Positions 1 to 8,307 of a DNA stretch of 64,000 nt are shown here, piece after piece. Position numbers and translations under genes: made by a program. This DNA comes from Bacillota bacterium (GTDB lineage: Bacteria; Bacillota; Clostridia; Christensenellales; Christensenellaceae): NCBI GenBank assembly GCA_023408315.1, contig JAEYKI010000008.1, forward strand, positions 558,001 to 622,000, given 5' to 3'. Position 1 is the stretch's first letter, and every line of letters begins with the position of its first letter. A model generated the notes under the pieces. It was not told where the DNA came from. It did not search any database and saw only the letters and a program-made list of their open reading frames with translations.

Positions 1-2
1 AT

Positions 3-1103
3 TACAAAGGCGTGGAAGCGCAGGTTACAGTACAGCAGTTTCTGCATCATACCAGCGGCGTTTCCGCAAATACCATTGCGTCCATCCCCCAGTTGTCCGG
101 CCCACAGGCACTGGAGCAAACGGTTCGGATTCTGGCCGGAACAGAACTGGCCCACAGGCCGGGCGAGCGGTACGAATACGCAACCATCGGTTACGACGTG
201 CTGGGCCTCCTGATAGAAAAAATAACGGGCGGCAGCTATGAAGACTATATGCAACAAAACATATTGCAGCCCCTTAACCTTGCCAACACAAAAATGTATC
301 AAAACAATATCCAGCCGGATATCTACGCAACAGGATATAAACTGCGGTTCCTGGCCCCGGCAGCCTACCAGGCGCCCGAATACGGCGGAAACAAACCAGC
401 GGGCTATATACTGTCCAGCGCGGGCGATATGGCAAAATGGCTTAAAATCCAGATGGATTCTGTGGATACCGGTTTTAACGGCTCGTTGATTCAAGAATCG
501 CATGCGCCCAATACAAGCGCCGCGCCCTTTGGAAAAGAAATGTACTACGCAAACGGCTGGATCGTGTACGATAACCACGGAACGGAAATATTCCACAGTG
601 GGTCAAATCCAAATTTCTCATCGTATATCGCCTTTCGGCCTTCCGAAAAAATAGGTGTGGCCGTGCTGTGCAATATCAATTCGGTCAACACCTCATACAT
701 TGGAGAAGGCGTTATGAACATACTCCTGCAAAAGCCGCAGGGCGCAGCTATGCAGGACGCAAGAGGATTCTTTGACCTCGTATGCAGCTTCATCATCATT
801 GCATTGCTGTTTTTTATCGCCAGGGCCGCATATGTGCTTCTTGCGCGCATGCTGCGGATTAAGCGGGAACAAAATCCGTCCTGCGCGGTTCGGGCGTCCA
901 AGCTCGCCGCGTCCACTGCCATTGCAGTATCCATCGGCGCGGCTGTCTGCTTTCTGCCCTGCCTGCTGCTGGGCCAGCCGTGGAGTTTTCTTTTTGTGTG
1001 GTATCCGTTTACAGTAGAATATATGGTTGTTCTGGCGTATGTTTCAATCGCATTGTCTTACTGCAACGCGCTGCCCAACTGTTTCAAACCGGCGCATAAA
1101 TAA
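3..1103 (+). CDS. Serine beta-lactamase-like hydrolase with C-terminal membrane segments (5' end missing)
   Basis: Class C beta-lactamase/PBP4*-type serine hydrolase, probably acting on peptidoglycan or small peptides outside the cell. The frame is open to the window edge, so the N-terminus and the expected SxxK catalytic motif lie upstream; the GTG at 12 is only the first in-window start codon. Visible family signatures are LHHTSG, the Y-A-T-I-G-Y region in place of the YxN motif, and an HSGS motif near residue 197. Three hydrophobic segments follow in the last ~110 residues, so the catalytic domain is membrane-tethered. The substrate cannot be inferred. Confidence 0.85.
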   Translation, partial: YKGVEAQVTVQQFLHHTSGVSANTIASIPQLSGPQALEQTVRILAGTELAHRPGERYEYATIGYDVLGLLIEKITGGSYEDYMQQNILQPLNLANTKMYQNNIQPDIYATGYKLRFLAPAAYQAPEYGGNKPAGYILSSAGDMAKWLKIQMDSVDTGFNGSLIQESHAPNTSAAPFGKEMYYANGWIVYDNHGTEIFHSGSNPNFSSYIAFRPSEKIGVAVLCNINSVNTSYIGEGVMNILLQKPQGAAMQDARGFFDLVCSFIIIALLFFIARAAYVLLARMLRIKREQNPSCAVRASKLAASTAIAVSIGAAVCFLPCLLLGQPWSFLFVWYPFTVEYMVVLAYVSIALSYCNALPNCFKPAHK

Positions 1104-1134
1104 ATATAACCTGTGTTTTTCTCCATTGATACAA

Positions 1135-1161
1135 AAAAGGATGGCGGCTTGCCATCCTTTT
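1135..1161. terminator. Bidirectional intrinsic terminator
   Basis: Perfect 11-bp stem (1135-1145 with 1151-1161) and a 5-nt loop; A-run on one side and T-run on the other. It sits between the convergent hydrolase and yajC genes and can serve both. Confidence 0.85.
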
Positions 1162-1182
1162 AAATTTCTGCTCAAATATGTA

Positions 1183-1491
1183 CTATTTTTTAGCCACGTC
1201 CGATTCCACGTCGTTTCTTTCAACCGTGGCAATCGCGCTTTTAGCAAACAGAATCTTCACTTTGTCCGGCCCTGTTTCAATCGTGATGAGATCCTCTTTG
1301 ATTGAAATAATCTTGCCGTATACGCCGCCAATCGTTTTTATGCTGTCACCAACCTGCAGTGACGACAACATATCTTTAAACCGCTTGTCTCGCCTTCTGT
1401 TCGGAACAATAATAAGCACTACAAACACAACGATCAGAAGAATCGGAAACAAGAATGTAAGAGCACTGCTATCAATGGAACCTGTTGGCAT
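1183..1491 (-). CDS. yajC: Preprotein translocase accessory subunit YajC
   Basis: Small single-pass membrane protein of 102 residues that associates with SecDF/SecYEG. It has a short exposed N-terminus, one transmembrane helix at about residues 11-29, then the typical basic NRRRDKRFKDM stretch and the GDSIKTIGGVYGKI core of the YajC family. It lies directly downstream of tgt on the same strand, the usual arrangement in bacteria, and ends at the bidirectional terminator. Identification rests on the family pattern and context. Confidence 0.93.
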   Translation of the reverse strand: MPTGSIDSSALTFLFPILLIVVFVVLIIVPNRRRDKRFKDMLSSLQVGDSIKTIGGVYGKIISIKEDLITIETGPDKVKILFAKSAIATVERNDVESDVAKK

Positions 1492-1551
1492 CTAAGTTAC
1501 CTACCTTTCATAGTTTACATGTATAATAATATCTGAACAATGCCAACTTAG

Positions 1552-2667
1552 TCAATTAAAATTTGCATATTTTGCAATAAATTCTTTCTTGAACGCGGGA
1601 AAATTGTCGGCAATAATCGCCTCGCGCATCTGTTCCATCAAACGAACAGAAAACCGGATGTTGTGTATTGTCAAAAGCGTCGCGCCCAAAATCTCGTCCG
1701 CCTTTACAAGATGTCGAATATAACCCCGCGTAAAGTTCCTGCAAGTGTAGCAATCGCACGTTTCGTCTATGGGCGTAAAATCCTCCGCATAGGCTGCGTT
1801 GCGCACCACAATCTTTCCGTTGGGATGCAAGGCCGTTCCGTTCCGGGCAATGCGCGTCTGCAAAACGCAGTCAAACATATCCACCCCGCGCTCCACGCCT
1901 TCCAGCAGGCAGTCGGGCGTGCCCACGCCCATCAGGTATCTGGGCTTGTTCTTGGGCAGAATAGGGTTGATCTCGTCCAGCATCGCGTACATCATTTCCT
2001 TGGGTTCGCCTACGGAGAGGCCGCCAATCGCGTTGCCTATAAAATCCATATCCGCAATTGCCTTGGCGCTCTCCCGCCGCAGGTCCGCATACATGCCGCC
2101 CTGCACAATGCCAAACAGCGCCTGATCTCCGCGCGTCTGCGCCTCCTGGCAACGTTTTGCCCACCTGTGCGTCCGTTCCATGGAAAGCTTTGCGTAATTT
2201 CTCTCAGCGGGATAAGGCGTGCATTCATCCAGGCACATCATAATGTCGGAACCCAGCGCTTCCTGTATCTCCACCGCTTTCTCCGGCGTCAGGTAATGCC
2301 GCGAGCCGTCTATGTGGCTCTGGAACGCCGCGCCTTCCTCCGTCAGCTTCCGCAGTTCCCCCAGGCTGAACACCTGGAACCCCCCGCTGTCCGTCAAAAT
2401 CGGCTTCTCCCACTGCATAAATTCGTGCAGCCCGCCCGCCTTTTTCACAAGCCCATGCCCCGGGCGCAGGTATAAATGGTACGTGTTCGAAAGGATAATC
2501 TGCGCGCCAGTGGCCCCCACCTGCTCGGGCGTCACAGCCTTCACCGTTCCCTGCGTGCCCACCGGCATATACACAGGGGTCTTTATGTCGCCATGCGGCG
2601 TGTGCAGTATGCCCGCCCGCGCGCCTGTTTTGCTGCATTCCTTGACTACTTCAAAGCTAAAGTTCAT
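1552..2667 (-). CDS. tgt: Queuine/preQ1 tRNA-ribosyltransferase
   Basis: Exchanges guanine-34 of GUN-anticodon tRNAs for the queuosine precursor. 371 residues from the ATG at 2667, preceded by GAAGGAG at proper spacing; the open frame runs further upstream but lacks family similarity there. Visible motifs: DSGGFQ with the general acid/base Asp about residue 93, the FGIVQGG substrate loop near 186, the nucleophile Asp about 265 (MFDCV), and zinc ligands CxCxxC (304, 306, 309) plus His about 335. It pairs functionally with queA on the other side of the flavodoxin cassette and is followed by yajC. Confidence 0.97.
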   Translation of the reverse strand: MNFSFEVVKECSKTGARAGILHTPHGDIKTPVYMPVGTQGTVKAVTPEQVGATGAQIILSNTYHLYLRPGHGLVKKAGGLHEFMQWEKPILTDSGGFQVFSLGELRKLTEEGAAFQSHIDGSRHYLTPEKAVEIQEALGSDIMMCLDECTPYPAERNYAKLSMERTHRWAKRCQEAQTRGDQALFGIVQGGMYADLRRESAKAIADMDFIGNAIGGLSVGEPKEMMYAMLDEINPILPKNKPRYLMGVGTPDCLLEGVERGVDMFDCVLQTRIARNGTALHPNGKIVVRNAAYAEDFTPIDETCDCYTCRNFTRGYIRHLVKADEILGATLLTIHNIRFSVRLMEQMREAIIADNFPAFKKEFIAKYANFN

Positions 2668-2794
2668 ATTTGCTCCTTCGGCCTTTTGTTCCTTCCAAAT
2701 TACTTTTTTGTTTGCTAAAATTAAACTCTCTAAATCATGCCGGTAAAAAAACAGCAATGCACATGGCATATCCGCGCGCATCGCCGTTTTTACA

Positions 2795-2823
2795 ATTATA
2801 AATTTATTATCCGGAAAAGTCAA
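2795..2823 (-). promoter_or_regulatory. SigA-type promoter of tgt-yajC
   Basis: On the minus strand TTGACT (2818-2823), 17-bp spacer, TATAAT (2795-2800). It gives tgt its own transcription start downstream of the flavodoxin gene, with a leader of about 120 nt. Confidence 0.75.
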
Positions 2824-2929
2824 ATAATTATACTGTTGTTGCGGTTGGCTCAGCCCTCCCAATGCAGGTTTATCCGTGTCCGCCTTTGGCAGATTTCAAT
2901 CATCCGTTATCCGGTTCTTGCTACTATGA

Positions 2930-3358
2930 TTATAGTGATACCAAAAATTTGCCCATCTCCCTGCAGGCCTTGCTTGCCTCGTCGTCAGGCGCTTCGTTGC
3001 ATATTACGCTGGCGTGGGCAAGCACCGCGCCGTCTGAAATGCACTCCGTTTCCCAATTTCGCATCCATTCGCCATCACCCCAGCCATAGGAACCAAAAAG
3101 CGCTATTTTTTTACCTTTCAATTTGCTCCTGCAAGAGGAAAATATAGGCTCAAATTCATTTTCTTCAAGCACTTCGTCACCCATTGAAGGGCATCCAAAT
3201 GCTATGGAGTCATACTGATCCATCCTATCGGCGGAGAATGCCGATGCCGTAAAAATTGCAGCCTCGGCCCCCGCGTGCCGCACGCCCTCCGCTACCTGCG
3301 CAGCCATTTTTTCAGTGTTTCCCGTGCCGCTCCAGTAAACAATGGCTATTTTACTCAT
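2930..3358 (-). CDS. Flavodoxin
   Basis: FMN-binding electron carrier of 142 residues. The phosphate-binding loop SGTGNT is at about residues 10-15, and the GCPSMGDE and FGSYGWGDGEW stretches are the flavin-stacking loops typical of clostridial flavodoxins. It follows the DUF3793 gene by 34 nt on the same strand, so both are probably transcribed from the promoter at 3999-4027. Flavodoxins commonly replace ferredoxin under iron shortage; that this one does so is inference from the palindrome over the start site. Confidence 0.93.
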   Translation of the reverse strand: MSKIAIVYWSGTGNTEKMAAQVAEGVRHAGAEAAIFTASAFSADRMDQYDSIAFGCPSMGDEVLEENEFEPIFSSCRSKLKGKKIALFGSYGWGDGEWMRNWETECISDGAVLAHASVICNEAPDDEASKACREMGKFLVSL

Positions 3359-3392
3359 AAATATTTACCTCTTTCCGTTAAACAATTATAAA

Positions 3393-3950
3393 TTAAGCAG
3401 TCACAGTCAACTGCATAACAGACCTGCCGCAAGAAAACAGCCTTCCATATACCTGATTACACTTTTTGTATTTTTCAAAAAGTTTTACCGCTTGGCACTC
3501 ATCGCTGTATACCTTCCAGCATCCGGAACATATACTGTTGCGTCCAGCGTTTTCAATAAAACCTGTAACATCTCCCAAAGGATAGCCTAAAAATATTCCT
3601 ATTTCATGAGGAAATTCCTTACCGGCCATAAACCGTTGCTTTAAATGCCTGATGCATCCCGCAACGCTATCCATTCCATAGCCGTATCCGGAAAGGAACT
3701 CCGCAACTCCCCTGTTCTTCAAATCCTTCTTTAACTGTGATTCACGGTAAACCAGAATCAAAGCATGGAAATCCTCCAGGCGCAGCACCTCAAGAAATAC
3801 ACCCTTGCTATTGAGCTGGTGGTTGCTTTCCTGTATAGACTGCTCAAATTCATTTTTCAATGAAAAGTAATAATTAAACAATCCCGCCGTTTTTATACTT
3901 GCCAACGTGGGGGAGCAATGCCTTATCAATAATTTGTCAATCCTGTCCAT
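3393..3950 (-). CDS. DUF3793 family protein
   Basis: 185-residue protein of unknown function matching the DUF3793 pattern as I know it: N-terminal HCSPTLASIKTAGLF, a central HEIGIFLGYPLGDV, then a CSGCWKVY motif and a C-terminal KYKKC. The conserved cysteines suggest a metal or redox role, but no function is established. Members are often found beside flavodoxin genes in Clostridia, as here. RBS AAAGGA precedes the ATG at 3950. Its promoter has a palindrome just downstream of the -10 element. Confidence 0.85.
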   Translation of the reverse strand: MDRIDKLLIRHCSPTLASIKTAGLFNYYFSLKNEFEQSIQESNHQLNSKGVFLEVLRLEDFHALILVYRESQLKKDLKNRGVAEFLSGYGYGMDSVAGCIRHLKQRFMAGKEFPHEIGIFLGYPLGDVTGFIENAGRNSICSGCWKVYSDECQAVKLFEKYKKCNQVYGRLFSCGRSVMQLTVTA

Positions 3951-3973
3951 ACTTTTATTTCCTTTATTGCGTC

Positions 3974-4027
3974 ATTGTTAGATTATTCTAACAATCACAG
4001 TCTACCAAGCTTTCACGCTGCTGTCAA
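3974..4027 (-). promoter_or_regulatory. Promoter and operator-like palindrome of the DUF3793-flavodoxin operon
   Basis: Minus-strand TTGACA (4022-4027), 17-bp spacer, TAGACT (3999-4004). Three bases past the -10 lies a perfect 9-bp inverted repeat with a 4-bp centre (3974-3982 and 3987-3995), covering the expected start site. This placement is that of a repressor operator. A metal-dependent (DtxR/Fur-class) repressor is a guess from the flavodoxin context. Confidence 0.7.
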
Positions 4028-4055
4028 GAACACAATATCGTCTTTTCAGTTAAAA

Positions 4056-4097
4056 TATAAAAAATTAACCCTGTCGTCCTTTTCGAGCAACAGGGTT
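4056..4097 (-). terminator. Terminator of the ruv-queA operon
   Basis: Minus-strand stem of 8 bp (4090-4097 with 4067-4074) with a 15-nt loop, followed by a run of T residues (4056-4065 on the complement). It lies 57 bp after the queA stop. Confidence 0.8.
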
Positions 4098-4153
4098 TGT
4101 TACAGGCGCGTATTCATATTTTTTAAATCATTCATGCATCAAAAGATGAAAAA

Positions 4154-5173
4154 CTACAGTATCAGCATCGCGTCCCCAAAACTGAAGAAGCGGTACCGTT
4201 CCTCCACCGCCAGCCTGTACAGTTCCAGGGTCTTTTCCCGCCCGGCCAGCGCGCTCACCAGCATGACGAGCGTAGACTTTGGCAGGTGGAAGTTTGTTAT
4301 CAACGCGTCCACCATTTTGAACCGGTAGCCGGGATAAATAAATATATCGGTATCGCCGCTGCGGGCCTCCAGTTTGCCGTCCACCGTGGCGCTCTCCAGC
4401 GTGCGCACAGATGTCGTGCCCACCGCAATCACGCGGCCGCCCGCCTCGCGCGCGGCGTTGACCGCCGCTGCCGCCTCCGGGCTCACGCTGAAATACTCGG
4501 CGTGCATCATATGCCCGCTTATGTCGTCCGCTTTAACGGGCCTGAAGGTGCCAAGCCCCACGTGCAGCAGAATGTACGCAATCTTAACGCCCTTTTGCTT
4601 TATCTTATCCAGAAGTTCGGGCGTAAAATGCAGGCCCGCCGTGGGCGCGGCGGCGCTGCCGTCTATCTTGGCGTATACGGTCTGATACCTCGTCTTGTCC
4701 TCCAGCTTTTCGGTGATATAGGGCGGCAGGGGCATCTGCCCCAGCTCGTCCAGTATCGCTTCAAATACCCCTTCGTACTGGAACGAAACCTCCACCACGC
4801 CGTCCTCTTTTTTTGCCTTGATCCCGGCGGAAAGGCTGGGCGCAAAATCCACCCAGTCGCCAATTTTCAGCTTCTTGCCCGGCTTCAAAATCGCTTCCCA
4901 GTCCGTTGCGTTCAGGCGGTTTAAAAGCAAAAACTCCACGTGCCGCTCAGAGTCCCGCTTCACGCCAAACAGGCGCGCGGGCAGCACGCGGGTGTTGTTC
5001 AAAACCAGCACGTCCCCCGGATTCAAATACTCTATTACATCGTAAAAATGTTTGTGGCTGGCCGTATCCCATTTTCTGTCGTATACCAGAAGCCTGGAGG
5101 CGTCGCGCTGCAAAAGCGGATGCTGCGCAATCAGCTCCTCCGGCAGATCATAGTCAAAATCCTGTGTCTTCAA
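4154..5173 (-). CDS. queA: S-adenosylmethionine:tRNA ribosyltransferase-isomerase
   Basis: Transfers and isomerises the ribosyl moiety of SAM onto preQ1-tRNA to make epoxyqueuosine. 339 residues, the normal length. The start MKTQDFDYDLPEELIAQ is diagnostic; further signatures are LVLNNTRVLPARL, the GLHFT motif, HVGLGTFRPV and the C-terminal TNFHLPKSTLVMLVSA. It is the last gene of the ruvC-ruvA-ruvB-queA unit, 18 nt after ruvB, and acts just after tgt in queuosine synthesis. Confidence 0.97.
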   Translation of the reverse strand: MKTQDFDYDLPEELIAQHPLLQRDASRLLVYDRKWDTASHKHFYDVIEYLNPGDVLVLNNTRVLPARLFGVKRDSERHVEFLLLNRLNATDWEAILKPGKKLKIGDWVDFAPSLSAGIKAKKEDGVVEVSFQYEGVFEAILDELGQMPLPPYITEKLEDKTRYQTVYAKIDGSAAAPTAGLHFTPELLDKIKQKGVKIAYILLHVGLGTFRPVKADDISGHMMHAEYFSVSPEAAAAVNAAREAGGRVIAVGTTSVRTLESATVDGKLEARSGDTDIFIYPGYRFKMVDALITNFHLPKSTLVMLVSALAGREKTLELYRLAVEERYRFFSFGDAMLIL

Positions 5174-5191
5174 TCCAAGTCTTTTCCGTTC

Positions 5192-6220
5192 TTAAAATAA
5201 TTTCATTTGCGCGCCGTTGCAGGTGCCGTAGTCCTCGCCCAGGTGCGCGTACGCGTTCTGTGTGGCAACCCTGCCCCGCGGCGTTTTTTTAATGAACCCA
5301 AGCTGCAAAAGGAAGGGTTCAATTACGTCTTCTATTGTGCCAGATTCCTCGCCCGTTGTTGCGGAAAGCGTATCCAGACCCACCGGCCCGCCGCCGAATT
5401 TCTGTATAATCGCGGCAAGAATCACCCTGTCGCAGTTGTCCAGCCCCAGGTCGTCCACCTCCAGCATCGCAAGGCCCCTGTCCGCAACGTCCTTGGTAAT
5501 CACGCCGTCCGCGCGCACATCCGCAAAGTCGCGCACGCGCTTCAAAAGCCTGTTTGCCACGCGGGGCGTTCCCCGGCTGCGCCGCGCGATCTCGAACGCG
5601 CCCATGTCCTCAATGGATATATTCAGTATGGCTGCGGACCGCAGTACAATGGTCTTGAGTTCCTCCGGCGTGTATATTTCCAGCCGGTTTAAAACGCCGA
5701 ACCGGTCGCGCAGCGGGCTTGTCAGCATGCCCGCGCGTGTGGTCGCGCCCACAAGCGTAAATTTCGGCAAATCTATGCGCATGGAGCGCGCGCTCGGGCC
5801 TTTGCCCAGTATGATGTCCAGCGCAAAGTCCTCCATCGCGGGGTATAAAACTTCCTCCACGCTGGAATTGAGCCTGTGTATCTCATCTATAAACAAAACG
5901 TCGCCTGCCGAAAGGTTTGTCAAAAGCGCCGCCAGATCCCCCGGCCGTTCGATGGCCGGGCCGCTGGTCACGCGGATGTTCACGTTCATCTCCGCGGCTA
6001 TGATATGCGCCAGGGTGGTTTTCCCAAGGCCCGGAGGGCCGTACAGCAGCACATGGTCCAGCGTTTCGCCCCTCTGCTTGGCGGCTTCAATAAACACCGC
6101 CATCATGTCCTTCACCTTGTCCTGGCCGATGTATTCTTTTAGCGTCCGGGGACGCAGGCTTAAATCAAGCCCCAAATCGTCCGTTTGAGAAAATCCGGAT
6201 ATGATCCTCGATTCGTCCAT
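5192..6220 (-). CDS. ruvB: Holliday junction branch migration ATPase RuvB
   Basis: AAA+ motor that drives branch migration with RuvA. 342 residues. Walker A GPPGLGKTT at 61-69, Walker B IDEIH at 111-115, sensor 1 GATTRAG about 158-164, and a C-terminal winged helix. Starts 3 nt after ruvA, implying tight co-translation in the ruvCAB-queA operon. Confidence 0.98.
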   Translation of the reverse strand: MDESRIISGFSQTDDLGLDLSLRPRTLKEYIGQDKVKDMMAVFIEAAKQRGETLDHVLLYGPPGLGKTTLAHIIAAEMNVNIRVTSGPAIERPGDLAALLTNLSAGDVLFIDEIHRLNSSVEEVLYPAMEDFALDIILGKGPSARSMRIDLPKFTLVGATTRAGMLTSPLRDRFGVLNRLEIYTPEELKTIVLRSAAILNISIEDMGAFEIARRSRGTPRVANRLLKRVRDFADVRADGVITKDVADRGLAMLEVDDLGLDNCDRVILAAIIQKFGGGPVGLDTLSATTGEESGTIEDVIEPFLLQLGFIKKTPRGRVATQNAYAHLGEDYGTCNGAQMKLF

Positions 6221-6223
6221 TCC

Positions 6224-6805
6224 TTACCTCGAAATCCGTTTTAAAGCCAGCAGCACCAAATCCTCGGCGGTGTCTCCCAAATTCTGCACGGCGGCAACGG
6301 CGGTCAGCGCTTCCGCGCGCGGGTATCCCAGGCCCATCAGCGCTTCCGTGGCTTCCTCCGCCTTGTTTCCGGCAGCGGCGAACGTTCCCGCGCCCACGGT
6401 GTCCGCGACGCCCACCTTTTCCTTCAGTTCCAGCACCAGCCTCTGGGCCGTTTTCTTGCCGACGCCGGATACCGTCTCAAATGCCGCCGCGTTGGCGGAT
6501 ACAACAGCGCTGGCAATATCCGCAACCTTAAGCGCAGACAGAATGGCAAGCGCCACCTTGGGCCCTATGCCGCTGATGGAAATCAGCTTTTCAAACATAA
6601 TTTTTTCTTCAACCGACGCAAACCCGTACAATGACAGCTCGTCCTCGCGCACGATCAGGTGCGTATAGAGTTTCGCGTCCCCGCCCACAGCAAACGCGCC
6701 CGCAGAGAACGAATTGGTAAAAACCATATACCCCACGCCGCCCGCGTCTATCACCACATAATTCGCGCCTATCTGCGCCGCTTTTCCGCTGATGTATGCG
6801 TACAT
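6224..6805 (-). CDS. ruvA: Holliday junction DNA-binding subunit RuvA
   Basis: 193-residue tetrameric junction-binding protein. N-terminal OB fold (MYAYISGKAAQIG), two helix-hairpin-helix motifs (ISISGIGPKVALAIL and FETVSGVGKKTAQRL), and a C-terminal RuvB-contacting domain with MGLGYPRAEAL. It sits 10 nt downstream of ruvC and 3 nt upstream of ruvB. Confidence 0.97.
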   Translation of the reverse strand: MYAYISGKAAQIGANYVVIDAGGVGYMVFTNSFSAGAFAVGGDAKLYTHLIVREDELSLYGFASVEEKIMFEKLISISGIGPKVALAILSALKVADIASAVVSANAAAFETVSGVGKKTAQRLVLELKEKVGVADTVGAGTFAAAGNKAEEATEALMGLGYPRAEALTAVAAVQNLGDTAEDLVLLALKRISR

Positions 6806-6815
6806 TACGTACTCC

Positions 6816-7316
6816 TTATATTTTGGTATTCAGCACGCCCACTGTTTTTGCGCTGTGCGCATGGCAGATGGCCACCGCCACCGCGTCCGCCGCATCGTCC
6901 GGCTTTGGCACTTCCCGCAGGCAGCACAGGGTTTTCACCATCATCTGCACCTGCTGCTTGTCCGCCCTGCCATATCCCACCACCGCCTGCTTCACCTGCA
7001 GGGGCGTATATTCATACAGTTCATGCGTCAGTTTATACGCAGCCAGCAACGCCGCGCCGCGCGCCTGCGCGACCGAGATCGCCGTTTTTACGTTCGTATT
7101 GAAAAAAAGCTCCTCAAACGCGACCGCGTGGGGCCGAAACTTTTCAATCAGTTTCGTTATCCCTTCCGCAATCTGCTCAAGCCGCCTGGGCGTGGGCAGG
7201 CCCGCCGCGGTCTCTATTGTCCCGTAGTCAATCAGGGATAATGTGCGGTTGTTCTCAAAACTAACAACGCCGTATCCCACCGTCGCAAGCCCCGGATCAA
7301 TGCCGAGTACGATCAA
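6816..7316 (-). CDS. ruvC: Crossover junction endonuclease RuvC
   Basis: Resolves Holliday junctions; 166 residues. Acidic catalytic residues are visible: Asp7 in GIDPGLATVGYG, the Glu pair about 68-69 in FEELFF, and the Asp cluster 140-144 in PDDAADAVA. The ATG at 7316 has an AAGGTGATGA site. First gene of the operon; an extended -10 element lies about 20 nt upstream. Confidence 0.97.
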   Translation of the reverse strand: MIVLGIDPGLATVGYGVVSFENNRTLSLIDYGTIETAAGLPTPRRLEQIAEGITKLIEKFRPHAVAFEELFFNTNVKTAISVAQARGAALLAAYKLTHELYEYTPLQVKQAVVGYGRADKQQVQMMVKTLCCLREVPKPDDAADAVAVAICHAHSAKTVGVLNTKI

Positions 7317-7334
7317 TTTTCATCACCTTGCAGT

Positions 7335-7343
7335 ATTATAGCA
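7335..7343 (-). promoter_or_regulatory. Extended -10 promoter of ruvC
   Basis: Minus-strand TGC-TATAAT, an extended -10 without a convincing -35 hexamer, ending 18 bp before the ruvC start. The start-site spacing is short, so the leader must be brief. Confidence 0.5.
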
Positions 7344-7381
7344 TATTTGGGACGGGTCATATAGTTTTTTTTGGTCCGGGG

Positions 7382-7563
7382 TTTGGCTATGCTTTTTTCA
7401 ACCTTTTTCTTTTTCGGGGAGCGGAGCCGATCGCCGCCAGTGGCGGATAAAGGAAGGCGAACGCTCACTGAGCATGAGATGAGCGCGAGTGAAATGCTGC
7501 ACGAAAAATTTACACGAAGCGCGAATCCATAGCGAAGTGGGTAAGAAAAAGGTGGAGCCAAAA
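7382..7563. repeat. Large hairpin element of the CTTTTTCTT family
   Basis: Two nested inverted arms enclose about 130 bp: tttggct (7382-7388) with agccaaa (7557-7563), and an 11-bp arm (7401-7411) with 7543-7553. Smaller elements with a similar pyrimidine arm occur at 20911, 50253, 54732 and 60131. The interior is GC-rich with short hairpins (for example around 7434-7446) and no credible gene. Confidence 0.55.
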
Positions 7564-7735
7564 AGAAAACCCTACTGTTTATTAAAATTGTTATCGTAAC
7601 TGTGTGCGCCCAAATGGCAGCCTGCGTCAAAATACAGTTATGGTATTAATGTTTTGTAGGGAGCGATGACCACATCGCTCCGTGCCGCTCCAAAAAACCA
7701 GCGCTGTAAAGAATATCCGCTGTTTTTCTAATAAG

Positions 7736-7852
7736 GTAGGGGCGGCCGTCCCCGGGAGTACACAGTGCTCCCCTACCTGCATTCTGGCAGCCTGCATATG
7801 CCACAAGAACTTTTATATAATATTATTTGGCGATAATTAACGTCCAATTATT
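7736..7852. repeat. Direct repeat copy A of the accessory patch
   Basis: About 117 bp matching 8430-8556 nearly base for base: a GTAGGGGCGGC...GCTCCCCTAC hairpin, then CAGCCTGCATATGCCACAAG and an AT-rich tail ending in a GACGTT-like segment. Small indels separate the copies. Together they bracket the DUF559 element. Confidence 0.8.
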
Positions 7853-7885
7853 AGCCTTATATGAACCAAATAAATCTTTTATGGG

Positions 7886-8307
7886 TCAATATCTGTTGCA
7901 CAAAATACTTATTTTGATGTTAGGCTCCTTTGGCAAAGGAGCTGTCAGCGCAAGCTGACTGAGGATTGTTTGTTCAATGTTTGTACAAACATCCATGAAG
8001 TTTTTATCAACATCAACATTGGCAAAGCGCAGTACTTTTAAGCCTAAGGAGTTCATATATACAGTACGAATCGCATCATATTCAAGAGCCTCATTTTCAT
8101 AATGTTGGCGCCATCTAATTCTATTACAAGTTTTGCTGCCGGGCAATAAAAATCCGTAATATAATCACCAATAATCCGTTGCCTGTAAAATTGGCGAGAC
8201 TGTGATTTGAGGAAATCATACCACAAATGTTTTTCCTGCCTGGTCATATTATTTCTCCGATATCTGGAATACGCATTAAGTTTTTTATCTCCTGGTAAAA
8301 CAACCAT
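7886..8307 (-). pseudogene. Frameshifted DUF559 (Vsr-like endonuclease fold) gene
   Basis: Two overlapping frames make one DUF559 protein: the first gives MTRQEKHLWYDFLKS, IGDYITDFYCPAAK and VIELDG, the second continues with QHYENEALEYD, YMNSLGLKVLRF and VDKNFMDVC. In intact relatives VIELDGxQHYE is continuous, so one base has been lost near 8105-8112. The family resembles PD-(D/E)XK and very-short-patch endonucleases. The 3' end runs into the right inverted repeat of the surrounding element, and the start codon lies 3 bases inside the left repeat, so gene and repeats appear to be one unit. Confidence 0.8.

Noticed and set aside
7313..7630. 105-codon minus-strand ORF overlapping the ruvC start
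   Set aside because: It is read through the hairpin repeat at 7382-7563, has no RBS, covers the ruvC promoter, and its sequence reflects repeat composition rather than a protein.
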